A stretch of DNA of 64,000 nt from Aristolochia californica (Eukaryota; Streptophyta; Magnoliopsida; Piperales; Aristolochiaceae), in assembly GCA_029961685.1 (NCBI GenBank), contig JARWKL010000004.1, positions 36,568,986-36,632,985 of the forward strand. The letters run 5' to 3'. The translations under genes were made by a program, and so were the position numbers. Positions 40,888 through 51,940 of this stretch are shown here, piece after piece; position 1 is the first letter of the stretch, and every line of letters starts with the position of its first letter. Below the pieces are notes generated by a model. The model was not told the origin of the DNA and did not search any database. It saw only the letters and a list, made by a program, of their open reading frames with translations.

Positions 40888-41847
40888 CTAGTGATCTTGA
40901 CTATTTTTGTTCAAGAGAATGACATTATCCATCAAACATTTTGTGTCTACACCCCTCAACAGAACGGTGTAGCAGAATGAAGGAACCGTCATCTTCTTGA
41001 GGTAGTTCGTAACTTATTGTATATCATGAAAGTATCATATTTTTATTGGCCACATGTCGTTCTCACTGCATGCTTTCTTATAAATAGGATACTCTCTTCC
41101 ATTCTTGGTCATAAATCCCCACGTTCCTTATTTTTTCAAAATGGCGATCCTTTTAGCTTCCCTTGAAAGTCTTCATGTGTATATGTTTTGTTCATATTAT
41201 CTCTCCACGGGGTAGTAAACTTGATCCAAAATCTGTCAAGCGTATATGATTAGGATACTCTCGCACGTAGAAGGGTTATGTTTGCTACAATCATACTCTC
41301 CAATGGTTACTTGAGTCTAGGGATATAACCTTTTTCGAAGACTCTTCATACTACAAAAATACCCCTCTAGGTCTCTTCTTTGTACCAACCTCTCCTCGAT
41401 CTGTTGTGCCTTATGCTACAGAAATTGTTCAACCTCCTGAAGCACTAGCTAACACCACGCTTGCAGAGTTTGGAGATCCCATAGATGTAAGTCCATCTTC
41501 TCCTATTCATTTGGACCATAATTTTTTACTTGACCCATCGCCTTAAGGAAAGAATCTAGAGCTTGCTCTAAGGCCTCTACTTCTCATCCTGTATCCAATT
41601 TTGTGTCTCACCATCATTTATCTTCTTCATGTTGTCAATTTATTATGCCTATCTTCTCCATCTCTGTCCCACAGTCCAATCAGGAGGCTCTGAGACATCT
41701 AGGGTGGAAGGTGGCAAAGAAAGAAGAAATGCAGGCACTCTATGAGAATAACACATAGGCGCTAGTTCCTCTTCCATTATGAAAAAAACATGTCGGTTGT
41801 AAGTGGGTCTTTATGGTTAAACACAATTTGGATGTGTCATTTGCTCG

Positions 41848-42045
41848 CCTTAAGGCCTGCCTCGTAGCCAAAGGCTATACTTAGTGCTATGAGATCGATT
41901 ATGAGGAAACACTCTTGTGGATAACTTGATCTCAGTACTTATCCCGGATGGGTCGGCCTGCCTCGCAGCAAAAGGCTATACACAGTGCTATTGGACCAAT
42001 TATGAGGAAACATTCTCTCTCTTGGCCAAATTGATCGCAGTACGT
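41848..42045 (+). repeat. Local tandem duplication within LTR6 RT, copy A
   Basis: The segment encoding the LVAKGYTQ...DYEETFSP region occurs twice in a row (GCCTGCCTCG at 41855 and 41956, about 101 bp apart in copy A). In copy B the period is nearer 125 bp, so copy A has since lost some bases. It would disrupt the RT palm. Confidence 0.85.
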
Positions 42046-42469
42046 ATCTTATTACTCCTTGCTAGTAATTCTTCCTGGCCTGTCTATCAACTTGATGTGA
42101 AAAATGTTTTCCTCAATGAGGATATAAGGAAATAAATTTATATGTAACAACCACCTAGATTTTTGGTTGAGGGGGATTTAGTATGTTAATTGAAAAATCC
42201 CTCTATAGTCTAAAACAATCTCCTAGTGCATGGTTTGATGAATTTAGCCAAGCACTGATACTGGCCGGATTTTATAGATGTTCCGTAGATCATTTTGTGT
42301 TTCTTAAAGACACACTTATAGGGAAAGGCCATCTATGTTGACGATATTGTCTTAACCAGCAGTGATCTTGAGGGCATTCAGAAATCCAAGGAAAAGATAT
42401 GTGAAGAGTTCAAGACAAAAGATCTTGGACTACTTAAATACTTTATGGGTGTTGAAGTACTATAGTCCA

Positions 42470-42857
42470 TGTAGAATTTAGGATCTCGTGAAAGGAACTT
42501 TAGATCAACGAGGTTGAATAAGAAGAAGAGAGGAGGAGAGGAGAAGAAGAAGGACGTGGAAGGAGAGAGTTTGGATTAAGGGAGAAGAGGTTTGCGTCAA
42601 AGTGAAAGTGAGGGCTGGACGAATTTGTGGAAAGAAAGGAGAGTGCTTCAATGCTCTACCTCTTAGCCAATACCTTATTTATAGTCTTTACAATGCAATT
42701 AGGACTACAGCTTGGTGATATAAAAGACAAAAAAAGAACACATGTTTACACCTCTATGCCATCTTTAAGTGAAGTAACCTATTTTACACATATGCAACTC
42801 CTTTGACGTGTGAGTTTTCTTGACTTGAGCTTGTGGGCTTGAGCCCATCTTCCAACT
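42470..42857 (-). repeat. 3' LTR of M2
   Basis: Minus strand GTTGGAAGATGGGCTC (expected TGTTGG, first T-G altered) to CCTAAATTCTACA, 388 bp. The beginning shares the GGAAGATGGGC head with LTR1 and LTR2. Confidence 0.88.
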
Positions 42858-42900
42858 CTCCCCCTCAAGCTGGAGGAGAAAAGACATCATAATTACCCAG

Positions 42901-43600
42901 CTAGCCACATATAAATGATAGGATTTTAGATGTAACGGGTTTAGTGAGAATATTAGCTACTTGCTTTTGAGATGACACATGTTTGAGAGAGATTATTCCT
43001 ACTAGAAACTTCTCCCGTATAAAATGACAATCCACCTCAATATGTTTAGTTCTTTCATGAAAATATTGATTTGAAGTAATATGAATGGCTTCTTGATTAT
43101 CACAATGTATACCCATGGACCATTTTTTATAAAAACCTAATTCGGTAAGAAGGGTTCTCACCAATAAAAGTTCATTAACGGTATGGGCCATAGCTCTGTA
43201 TTCTGCTTCGACGGTAGATCTTGCAACCACATTTATCTTTTTACTTTTTTGATGTAACCAAGTTTTCTCCAACCAGAGTACAATATCCTTATGTAGATTT
43301 TCTATTATCAGGTGATCTTGCCCAATTTGCGTTTGAGAAGCCTTCTATGTTGAAGTGCCCATTTTTTTTGTACATCAATCCTCTTCCTAAAGCTCTTTTT
43401 AGGTTTCGTAATATTCTCTCTAAAGCCTGCCAGTGGGTAATTTGTGGTTTGTGCATGAATTGACTCACCATACTTACAACATATGATATGTTTGGCCTAG
43501 TTACCGTGAGATAAATCAATTTTCCCATGAGTCTTTGATATTTGCCAATATCAATATCTTCTTCATAATTTTACATTTGTATCCATAGGTGTGTCGATTG
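42901..43600 (-). pseudogene. M2 RNase H and RT thumb
   Basis: Minus strand 43528-43289 gives MGKLIYLTVTRPNISYVVSM, a LERILRNLKRALGRGLMYKK block and NANWARSPDNRKST. 43272-42901 gives ARSTVEAEYRAMAH, HCDNQEAIHITSNQYFHERT and DCHFIREKF. The first catalytic Asp (SDADW) has become SNANW. It is split by one frameshift. Confidence 0.9.
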
Positions 43601-44440
43601 ATCTACAACCCTTCATTCCTGTTTCTTCAAGGAGATCCAAGACATATTTCCTTTGAGACAATATTATACCATGTTTGGATAGAAGAACTTCTATACCCAA
43701 AAAATGTTTAATCATACCAAGATCTTTAGTCTTGAATTATTCACATATCATCTTCTTCACCTCTTGTATGCTCAGAGCATCATCACCAGTTAAGATAATA
43801 TCATCTACATATACGACCAATAATATTTTTTCTTTGACAGTATGTTTATAATATATGGAATGATCAACCGAGCACCGTTGAAAACCAAATCGTAGTAGTG
43901 TTTGACTAAATTTATCAAACCAAGCCCGAGGGGATCGCTTAAGCCCATATAAAGATTTTTTTAATTGGCATACTGACTCCCCCTCAAACACATAACTAGG
44001 TGGTTGAACCATATAAATTTCCTCAATTATATGACCATTTAAAAAAGTATTTTTAACATCCAATTGATAGACGGGCCATGATGAGTTAGTAGCAATAGAT
44101 AAGATGATATGTACCAAATTCAATTTTTCAACGGCAGAGAAGTCCCCTCATAATCTATCCCATAACACTGCGTGTTGCCCTAAGAAATGAGTCGAGCTTT
44201 AAGATGAGCAACTGATCCATCCGGATTATGTTTTACCAAAAAAACCCATCTACAACCAACCGGTCTTTTACCTTTTGGGAGTGATGTCAAGAACCAAGTT
44301 TGATTTTTATATAAGGTGTGCATTTGTTCATCCATAGCCGCCTTCCATCCTGGTGCCTCAGAGCCTCCTGATACGACTATGGACTGGAAGTAGAAGAAAG
44401 AGACACAAGGAACTGAAAACACTCTGAAGAAAAGCGATGG
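43601..44440 (-). pseudogene. M2 reverse transcriptase
   Basis: Minus strand 44422-44180 has GWKAAMDEQMHTLYKNQTW and GCRWVFLVKHNPDGS. 44123-43737 has [35 protein letters not shown] and intact YVDD in VVYVDDIILTGDD. A frameshift lies between the blocks, and a stop follows KKMICE. Confidence 0.9.
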
Positions 44441-45700
44441 TGAGACATAAAATTTGAGATAGGATGTGAAGTAGTAAAAGAATGACGTTCCTTTCTTAAA
44501 GCAATAGGTTGAGTATCAAATTCCGGCCCATACATAGGAGGAGAAGGACTTACCTCTGGTGGATCTGACAACTCCACAGGTGAAGGTACGGCCAGTGCAT
44601 CAGGGGTTGGGTTAACTTCAAGATTGAAAGGCACAAGCGGACAAGGAGTGGTAGAAAGACAAGTCCATCCTGGAGGAGTGTCATGGGAGGAGTAGAAGGA
44701 GGTGTCGTCAAAGAAAGTCACATCCCTAGAGATAAGCATCCTCCAAAGGGTAGAGAAAAAGGGTCTTCACCATTAAATAATACAGAGTAAGGAGTTTTAT
44801 GATGAGAAAGTGATGAAGGTAACCTATTAATAAGAAAACATGTTGTAAGTATAGCATGAGGCCAATAGAAATAGGGTACCTTCATGGAGTAGAGGAAGCC
44901 CCGAGCAACTTCAAGAAGATGATGATTCTTCCTTTCAGCAACACCATTTTGTTGAGGATTATAGGCACATGATGTTTGATGAATAAGTCCATTACTCTCA
45001 CAAAATGATTTGAATTCATTAGACATGTATTCCTTAGCATTATCAAATCTAAGGATTTGAATTTTGTTCCCATATTGTGTCAAGACCATAACATGAAAAT
45101 TTTTAAAGCAAGGAAGAATTTCTGAACGCTCTTCAAATAAATATAACCAAGTCACTCAGGTAAAATCATAAAAAAATGACAAAATATTTAACTTGGGAAA
45201 TATTTGAGACACATAATGGTCCCCATACATAAAAATGTATTAGCTCAAAAGGAGCAGTAATTGTAGTTGTGAGACGAGGAGAATATGTTCTTCTAATATG
45301 TTTACTTAATTGACAAACCTCTCAATTAAAATTAGAAATTTCTTTTAAGGACGGAAGCAAAGAACAAAGTGAAGGGGTAGACGGATGACCAAGTCAGTTG
45401 TGCCAAAGTTGGGCCTCAGATGTAGTGGATGATAATGCAGCTAATGGTGGAAGAGTGAAGTAGTACAAACCCCCCTTTTCATGGCCGCCACCAATCACCT
45501 GCTTCGTAGTGAGATCCTGAAATACACAAGAAGACAGTGAGAAGGTGATAGAGCAATTTAATTGTTTGGGTGATTGACTAACCGAGAGAAAATTTAAAGG
45601 AAATTGAGGGACAAAAAAAACATCTTGAAGGGGAATAGATGAGGTAAGAGAGGAGGAACCTTTGCCAAGGACCTTGGTTTGGGTACCATTAGAAATAGTA
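44441..45700 (-). pseudogene. M2 pre-integrase, integrase and linker
   Basis: Minus strand about 45690-45280 is the pre-integrase region (QLWHNxLGHPSTPSL). 45155-44718 is the integrase core with LRFDNAKEY (second Asp), YNPQQNGVAERKN and ILTTCFLINRLPSS. 44739-44377 holds the C-terminal SRDVTFFDDTSFY block and a Pro-rich linker. Confidence 0.88.
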
Positions 45701-46843
45701 ACGAATTTCTGATGTTAACAAGGAGATAAAGACTACAACAAGTGTTTGTTACTCAATAGATGTTTGGAGGCCCCGGAGTCGATGATCCAAGAGGAAGAGG
45801 AAGAAGAGGAAGAAAGCATACCTGAGGCAATAGTAGTAGCAGCAATAGATGATGAGGTAAAAGAGGATTCCATGAAGGACTTCATTTTCTAAAATGCAAC
45901 ATAGTCTTCAGCATTAAGAGTCACATTTTCGGAGGATGATTCAGCCTTATCTTCATGTTTCTGAAGGCTAACAGAGACTGGGTTAGTCGTGGCCCAATCA
46001 GGTTTGCCATGAAGTTTCTAGCATGTTGCCACAAGGTGGTTCTGACCACCACAATAAGTGGAAAGTCGAGGCTCAGTACAGGAATTATTCAGACCCGTTC
46101 GACCACCTCTATCTTCAACCCTTTCATAGTTCAACCCCCTCTCATATTTCTACCTCGTCCTCAGTTTGATGAAGATGTACCCCGATTGCCGGAGAACATC
46201 GCCGATGGGGCATCAATAACAGACGGAGGGGATGAATCAGGTATTCGAAGTAATGTAGCACTAATGTCATCGAAGGATGGAAGAGCAGAAGAACTTAGAA
46301 GCTGAGTTTTTGCAACCTCAAGGTAAGGTTTAAAATTTGATAAGAAAATGGTTGCTGCAAAAGCTTCTCATTGATGTTCTTGAACGACAATATCAGTTGA
46401 GTATGGCTGAGCTATTTTCCATTATTGAAGAAGGCCTCGAAACCGGGCCAAAAATTCGTGAATATTATCTCCATATTTTGTAAGACATCATGTACTTTTG
46501 GTAATGAGGCAGTACTTGAGTAAAGCTTAGCACATGTGTCCCATATGTCCTTTGCGGTTTCCAAGTAGACCACATTGTTGGCCACATGCTCTTCCATTCT
46601 ATTGAAAAGCCAACTTATCACCATGTTATCATTTTTAACCCACTTGTGGTAGGTCTCATCTTCTTCATCAATCAGACGAGAAAATTTAATAACATGGCTT
46701 AAGAGGTCACGAGTAATAAGAACCATCCGGACCAATTGTGACCAACTCGTGCAATTGGAGAGACCTCTTAGTGGAATCGTAGTAATATGGAGTATATCAC
46801 TCTTATTACTGCTGTGTCCACTCTCCATGATGAGGAAAGTCAA
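45701..46843 (-). pseudogene. M2 gag and protease
   Basis: Gag opens at 46843 (MESGHSSNKSDILHI eight codons in, preceded by MTFLI) and has ITTIPLRGLSNCTSWSQL, WLFNRMEEHVANNVVYLETA and KDIWDTCAKLYS. The zinc knuckle near 46060-46010 reads YCGGQNHLVATC, stop, KLHGKPDW, its first Cys not seen. Protease near 45790 keeps SSWIIDSGASKHL. Frames shift at about 46412. Confidence 0.85.
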
Positions 46844-47725
46844 ATGTGGAGGTCAAGTGAAGGGGCTTTCTTCAAATAACAATTACTATATATAATTTGA
46901 AGAAACCGTGGACCAAATTAGTCAACAAAAAGGAGAACAAGAACCAATTTCTTTCATGAGAGAAAGCACCAAATTATCAATTAATTTGTGCCTTTAGCAA
47001 GTGAGAATAAAATCCAGCCATCACTCAACTCCTCTTGTATTCTTAAACACAAAGAGAAGAAGGTAGATGCAACCGATCGGGCCTTAATCCAAACTCCAAC
47101 TCAAACCGAGAGATAGAAAAAATTATTTAGAGAAGATTTAAAGGAAAATCAAGATACTTGGAAGAAATTTATCTTTAGCTCATGGGATACTTCAACGTAA
47201 AAAAAAATCAATTGTTGAAGTTCAAAAGAAACTACAAAGGGTAAATGACTGCTGAAATTTCACCAAACATATAATGGGCATCCAACAACATAACACAAAC
47301 CCATGAGCAACATTAAGTAGGAGAAGTTACAACAACATGTGCTGGAATTCTACCTCAAATGAGATTGATCCAAGTTACATAAAGGTAATTGAATCTCACC
47401 CATCAATCTTTATAAGATGCAAACAACAAATGATCTTTATCACACTTGTAATTGATTTACAAGATGATTAAGATTATAACATCAATTTAGTCATAAAAAT
47501 AAATCTTCACAACATATAAAGATTTATCTTGACTTGAAGTGATTCAAAGTTCAAGAAGTAGAAAAATAGTAAAGAGGAGTATGTAAATAAGGAAAGGAAA
47601 CAAAATGTAAATAAGAAGAGAATGAACTTATCTCTTCATGACTGAACTCCTTCTTTTACAACTTCTTGAATAGATTTCATAATAACTTCATCAAGAGGGA
47701 TCCTAAAGTCCTTGCTCTGATACCA
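46844..47725 (-). other. Leader of M2 with primer-binding site
   Basis: About 870 bp between gag and PBS without coding motifs. PBS TGGTATCAGAGC reads on the minus strand at 47725-47714. Confidence 0.75.
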
Positions 47726-47883
47726 TGTAGAATTTAGGATCTCATGAAAGGAACTTTAGATCAACGAGCAAGAAGAAGAAGGAGAGAGAAGGAGAAGAGA
47801 AAAAGAAGGACATGGAAGGAGAGAGTTTGGATTAAAGGAGAAGAGGTTTGCATCAAAGTGAAAGTGAGGGCTGGAAGAATTTT
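47726..47883 (-). repeat. Truncated 5' LTR of M2
   Basis: Matches 42470-42630 (TGTAGAATTTAGGATCTC onward on the plus strand) until GGCTGGAAGAATTT, then switches to sequence equal to 30533 onward. The switch is the duplication breakpoint. Confidence 0.9.
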
Positions 47884-48042
47884 TGGTTTTGAATGCATGA
47901 AGTACCCTAAAGCTCCAATGTAGATATGTGTTTAAATATCAGAATTTTGGATGGTTATCTAATTACATGACTAGAGTTCTTGAGATTTCTAATTTGGACT
48001 TGACTCTAAGTCTTCTAATCTTCACTCAATTTTTCTGGTAAG

Positions 48043-48493
48043 TGTTAGAAAGTCGGACCAACCACACCTTGCCCGCACGAATTGGCATGATGAATCACCA
48101 CATGAGGTGGCATGCTGAGTCATCACACGAGGTGGAATCCTCATCACATGAGGTGGAAGATTTGGCAATCTTCCTTGATTATTGTAATTGATTGATCTTC
48201 CTTTGATTGATGTAATTTATCTAATCATGATTGATTTAATTAGGGATCTTAATTAATTGAAGAGTTTACCTAAATATGTAATGGAAATAGTATACATAGG
48301 CGTCTTGGTTGAAGCCTTCAATCAAGCTCTCCACTTCTCAAATTCATGGAAGAATCTCTCTCCTAGCCTAAAGTCTCTCTTTTCCCTTTTGTCTTCTCTC
48401 CTCTCTAGCTGAGCTCTCTCTCTTTGCTCTTTTCTTCTCTTCCCCCTCTCTCATCTTGCTCAAAGTTCCAAGTATGGGATCCTAAATTCAACA
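48043..48493 (+). repeat. 5' LTR of LTR6, copy B
   Basis: 451 bp, TGTTAGAAAGTCGG to CTAAATTCAACA, the same length as copy A. Confidence 0.9.
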
Positions 48494-49739
48494 TGGTATC
48501 AGAGCAATAAGTTTAGGATTCCCACATCAAAAGGATGCTCTAAGAAGTTACAATGAAAGCTACTCATAGAAGGCTCTTATTGAAGTAAGATTGAAACTTT
48601 CTTGAGATAAGTTTAGTTTTTCATTCTTGTTATTATGACTTAATGTCTTGGTTTTCTTACCTCTAGAAGATGGTTCAGAGATGATTTTCTTAATCTCTTC
48701 ATTACATTAAAGTATTGAGATTTATGCATCTTGGATGGGAAGAAGTTTGCTAAGGCTGTGCTTGTCGGGTTTCCAAGTTCTTGGATGAAAATAGGTTTAT
48801 GTTGAGATTTTTTGCATGAGAAGTTATTTTTTCTTGGGAAGAAGATTTTATTATGAAGAACAATGTTCTTGAGCCTATTATGAGTGGTTTTTTATCCATT
48901 GGATTTCAAACATCTTATTACTTAGCTTCTCCATTAACCTAGTTGTTTTAAGATTTGGAACTCTACTCGGTTTTGTAACCTTTTTTTTGGAGACATTTTT
49001 TAAGGTCTCAGACCTCATATGAGAATTAAAGAGATATGCTCATCTCTCTTGCCAATATTCATCATTTTTGAATAAAAAAGGAAAGGTAAAGCTAAAAAAA
49101 AAGGTTGTTTTTTTTGCAAAGTGTTGTATAGAGTTTTTTAAAAAACAGGGAGCCCAGACCTTGTTTTATTCAAAGCCACAAGCTGGTTGCTTTTTCTTTC
49201 CTCAATCTTCTTTAGAAATCAATAATAAAATATTAGTTTTTACATAAAAGGAAGAAAACACAAAAGAATTAAGGAAGTGGTCCTTTGAAAAGCCAAGTTG
49301 GTACCAATCTATTTGAAGAAAGACTGTTGTTTATTGAGATCTCACATTCAATCAATATCTTCTTGATTAAGCATGATTTGTTTAAATTTAAATAAATCAT
49401 ATCTTGCCTAACTAATGAAGGAATGAATCTAACTGGTTTATTCCAAGCCAGAGTCAAATATATTTTTGGAATGATCTTGGACAGATCTTACTGGGAATGC
49501 CACTTTACCTTGATTTCATCCTTGTTAATTGATTTTTTGCTATTCACCAAAAGAAAGACTAGAGAATTGATTACAGAAATTTTTGGCCAGAAATTTTACT
49601 TGCCTAAGAGGGTTATATCTTTGCCTAAAATGCCTGATAAGCTCAGGTTTTCCTCCCATATACCTGAAATAGTCTTGGCTTCACTTGATTCTACAAGCCC
49701 CTTACTTAGGCTACTTCACATTTGAGTCCACTATTACCC

Positions 49740-50894
49740 TTGAATTGCCTCTTATGGCTGATGAATATATGGTTAGCAAATGATAATTTCAAGATTACTA
49801 CCATACCCTTGCTAGGGATATCTAATTACTTGAGCTGGTCCGAAATGGTTAGATCATTTCTTTTTACAAAGGACCTACTTTGGTCACCTAACCAAACTTG
49901 GGCCACCCATTGATGAAGAAGATGTTCCTTATGCTAAGTGGTTAAAAAATGACACTTTGGTAATTACTTGGCTCATCAACAACATGAAAGAACTTGTCTC
50001 CAACAATATTGTTCATCTAGACACTGCTAAGCAAATTTGCGAGACATGTGCTAAGTTAGCTTCGACAACTTACAAGTGCCATATGATATTCTCCAAATTA
50101 TCAAGGAGAAAATGTCCTTGAATATTTGGCTCGATACAAAGGTCTTCTTCAAGAATGGAAGCAAGCTCAGCCTAACTCCACTAATGTCTCTATCCAAGAC
50201 AAGAAAAAGGAAGATTTAACCACTACCATTTGTCTAAAAGTTATTAAGACATATCTCAAGGTTGCTAAAACTGAACTCCTTAGTACCTCTGCTATTCCCA
50301 CCTTTGATGATGTATGTGCCACTTTACTCCGCATTCCAAACTCCTCTTCTCCTTCTCCCACTGAAGTATCATCCTCTATGTACTCCGGGAATAGGGGACC
50401 TTGACAAAGTTTGTGGAAGAAATTATAAAGGAGGAAAAGAAAGAGGTGGAAGGAATGGTTCCTCCAGAACAAAAGTCAAGGAATACTTCCATTGTGGGAA
50501 ATATGGCCACACTATGGATCGGAGTTAGAAATCCATGGCACACCTGAATGGGACAAGGCTAATCAAGCCTCAATAAGAGGTACAAAGGAGGAGAAGCCTA
50601 CCCCACCAAAAGAAAAGAAGACCCTTATCGATGATGAGTATGACTTATTCTAGAAAATGAAAATTTTGATGGTCTCTCCTCCAAGTTTCTCTTCAACTAC
50701 TCCTGCCACTACCACTTTAAGTATACCCTCTGCCACTTCCTCCTCTTCATTCTAGATAATTCACTCAGAGGTCTCTCAGCATCTCACAGGTAACAAAAAT
50801 CTACTCCACTTTGTCTTTCCTTGTTTCTCGGATAAATTTGTTACCATTGCTGATGGCTCCCAAACTAAAGTTCTTGGGAAAGGATCCATCTCTA
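49740..50894 (+). pseudogene. LTR6 gag and start of protease, copy B
   Basis: ITTIPLLGISNYLSWSEMVR opens the gag domain, then NMKELVSNNIVHLDTAKQIC, LARYKGLLQEWKQAQPN, the zinc-knuckle remnant YFHCGKYGHTMDR, stop, and the protease-side segment with SDKFVTIADGSQTKVLGKGS. The last part is missing in copy A. The catalytic DSG is not recognisable. LTR7 begins right after GKGSISI. Confidence 0.82.
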
Positions 50895-51301
50895 TCTTAA
50901 GTTGTGGAGCCTAATCAACGCCCTACGCTTAGTCGGTACGCATATATATATTAACTACTATTTCATTAAGGGCAGTTTGGGAATTTTACTCTTGTATAAC
51001 TATTGCTCTAGTTTCCTCTTTATATTTAAGGTGCCACTATTAAGGTTTTATCATCCGACGAACATTAGTTGCAGCTGAGAGAGGTTAGAGAAAAATAACA
51101 CTTGTAAGTGTGCGTGATCTCTCTTATAAACTATTTCATCTTCATAGTAGATTACTGCAGCGGCAGAAGATAGGACATAGTCTCACCACGAGATGAACTT
51201 GTATGAATCTTGTTGTGCTTTATGTGCTTGCTTTTTTCCTTCTTTTGCATTTATTATTATTGATCTCATTAGTTTGGAATTAGGACATTTAATTCCTAAC
51301 A
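50895..51301 (+). repeat. 5' LTR of LTR7, copy B
   Basis: Full-length 407-bp LTR; the AT repeat is short here. Ends ATTCCTAACA, two bases before the PBS. Confidence 0.88.
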
Positions 51302-51335
51302 AGTGGTATCAAAGCTTTGGTATGTGATTAAGAGC

Positions 51336-51940
51336 AATGGCTGGCGGAGATGGATTGACACTTGCAATCAACAAGTTCGATGGTATGGATTTTGCGTTCT
51401 AGAGGATGCAGATCAAATATTCTCTGTACAATAAAAAGCTGCATGCATCACTTTTGGATATGAAACCAGAAGGTATGAAAGATGATGAGTGAAATCTCCT
51501 AGATAGATAGGTGTTGGGAGTTGTCTGGTTAACATTGTCGATGAACGTTGCTCACAACGTGATGTCAGAGAAAACCACAATGGGGATGATGAAGATTCTA
51601 TCCGACATGTATGAGAAACTTTTAGCAAATAATAAGGTACATCTCATGAAAAAACTCATCAATTTAAAGATGACGTAAAATACATCAATGACATCGCATT
51701 TCAATGAGTTTGGCACAATTGTCAATCAATTGACCTCCATTCAAATTAAATTTGATGATTAGGTTTGTGCTTTAATTCTTTTGGTGTCTCTGCCAAATTG
51801 TTGGGAGCCTATGAGGGCTGCAGTCATCAATTTTTTAGGCAATGGGAAGTTGATTTTTAATGATGTTCGAGATACCATTCTTGCATAGGAAGTTCGTAGA
51901 AAGGACACTGGAGAATCATTGACATCTAATTTTTCCCTAA
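51336..51940 (+). pseudogene. LTR7 gag, N-terminal part, copy B
   Basis: ATG 51336 (MAGGDGLTLAINKFDGMDF), with a TAG where FWRMQI is expected, further stops, and the NFSL end at 51930-51939 into which the DNA element inserted. Confidence 0.85.

Larger units (their letters stand above)
30692..42469 (+). mobile_element. Copia element LTR6, copy A, with nested insertions
   Basis: 5' LTR 30692-31142, PBS from 31143, leader, gag to about 33310, then LTR7 element, then pre-integrase, integrase and RT (39941-42469). It is truncated in RT at 42469 by the minus-strand element M2. Its 3' LTR is not present in the window. Confidence 0.85.
39941..42469 (+). pseudogene. LTR6 protease end, integrase and RT, copy A
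   Basis: Resumes LTR6 after LTR7: a DILFVPIFPLKILSISQ region, TSLWHN, stop, LGHPSTQSL and CKVCQLSKHQRTTYS; then integrase, split by TRIM-2 at 40541-40887, with YTPQQNGVAE and KSVKRI. RT runs from about 41680: LVAKGYTQ-like, LKQSPSAWFDEFSQ, catalytic YVDD at about 42338, and KTKDLGLLKYFMGVEVL. It is truncated at 42469 by M2. Stops are frequent. Confidence 0.85.
30533..47883 (+). repeat. Tandem segmental duplication, copy A (about 17.35 kb)
   Basis: From 30533 onward the sequence corresponds in the same order to 47884 onward. The same elements occupy the same sites, including the tail of the upstream repeat (30533-30691 versus 47884-48042), which is not part of the LTR6 element. The offset starts at 17351 and drifts with indels. 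The copies differ visibly, so the event is not recent. Confidence 0.88.
42470..47883 (-). mobile_element. Ty1/copia element M2, 5' LTR truncated at duplication junction
   Basis: Minus-strand element: 5' LTR remnant 47726-47883, PBS complement GCTCTGATACCA at 47714-47725, leader, gag, protease, integrase, RT, RNase H, polypurine GAGGGGGAG and 3' LTR 42470-42857. It is inserted in the LTR6 RT. The 5' LTR stops after 158 bp where copy B of the duplication starts. Confidence 0.9.

Noticed and set aside
45955..46305. 116-codon plus-strand open frame
   Set aside because: Shadow of the minus-strand M2 gag and its zinc knuckle.
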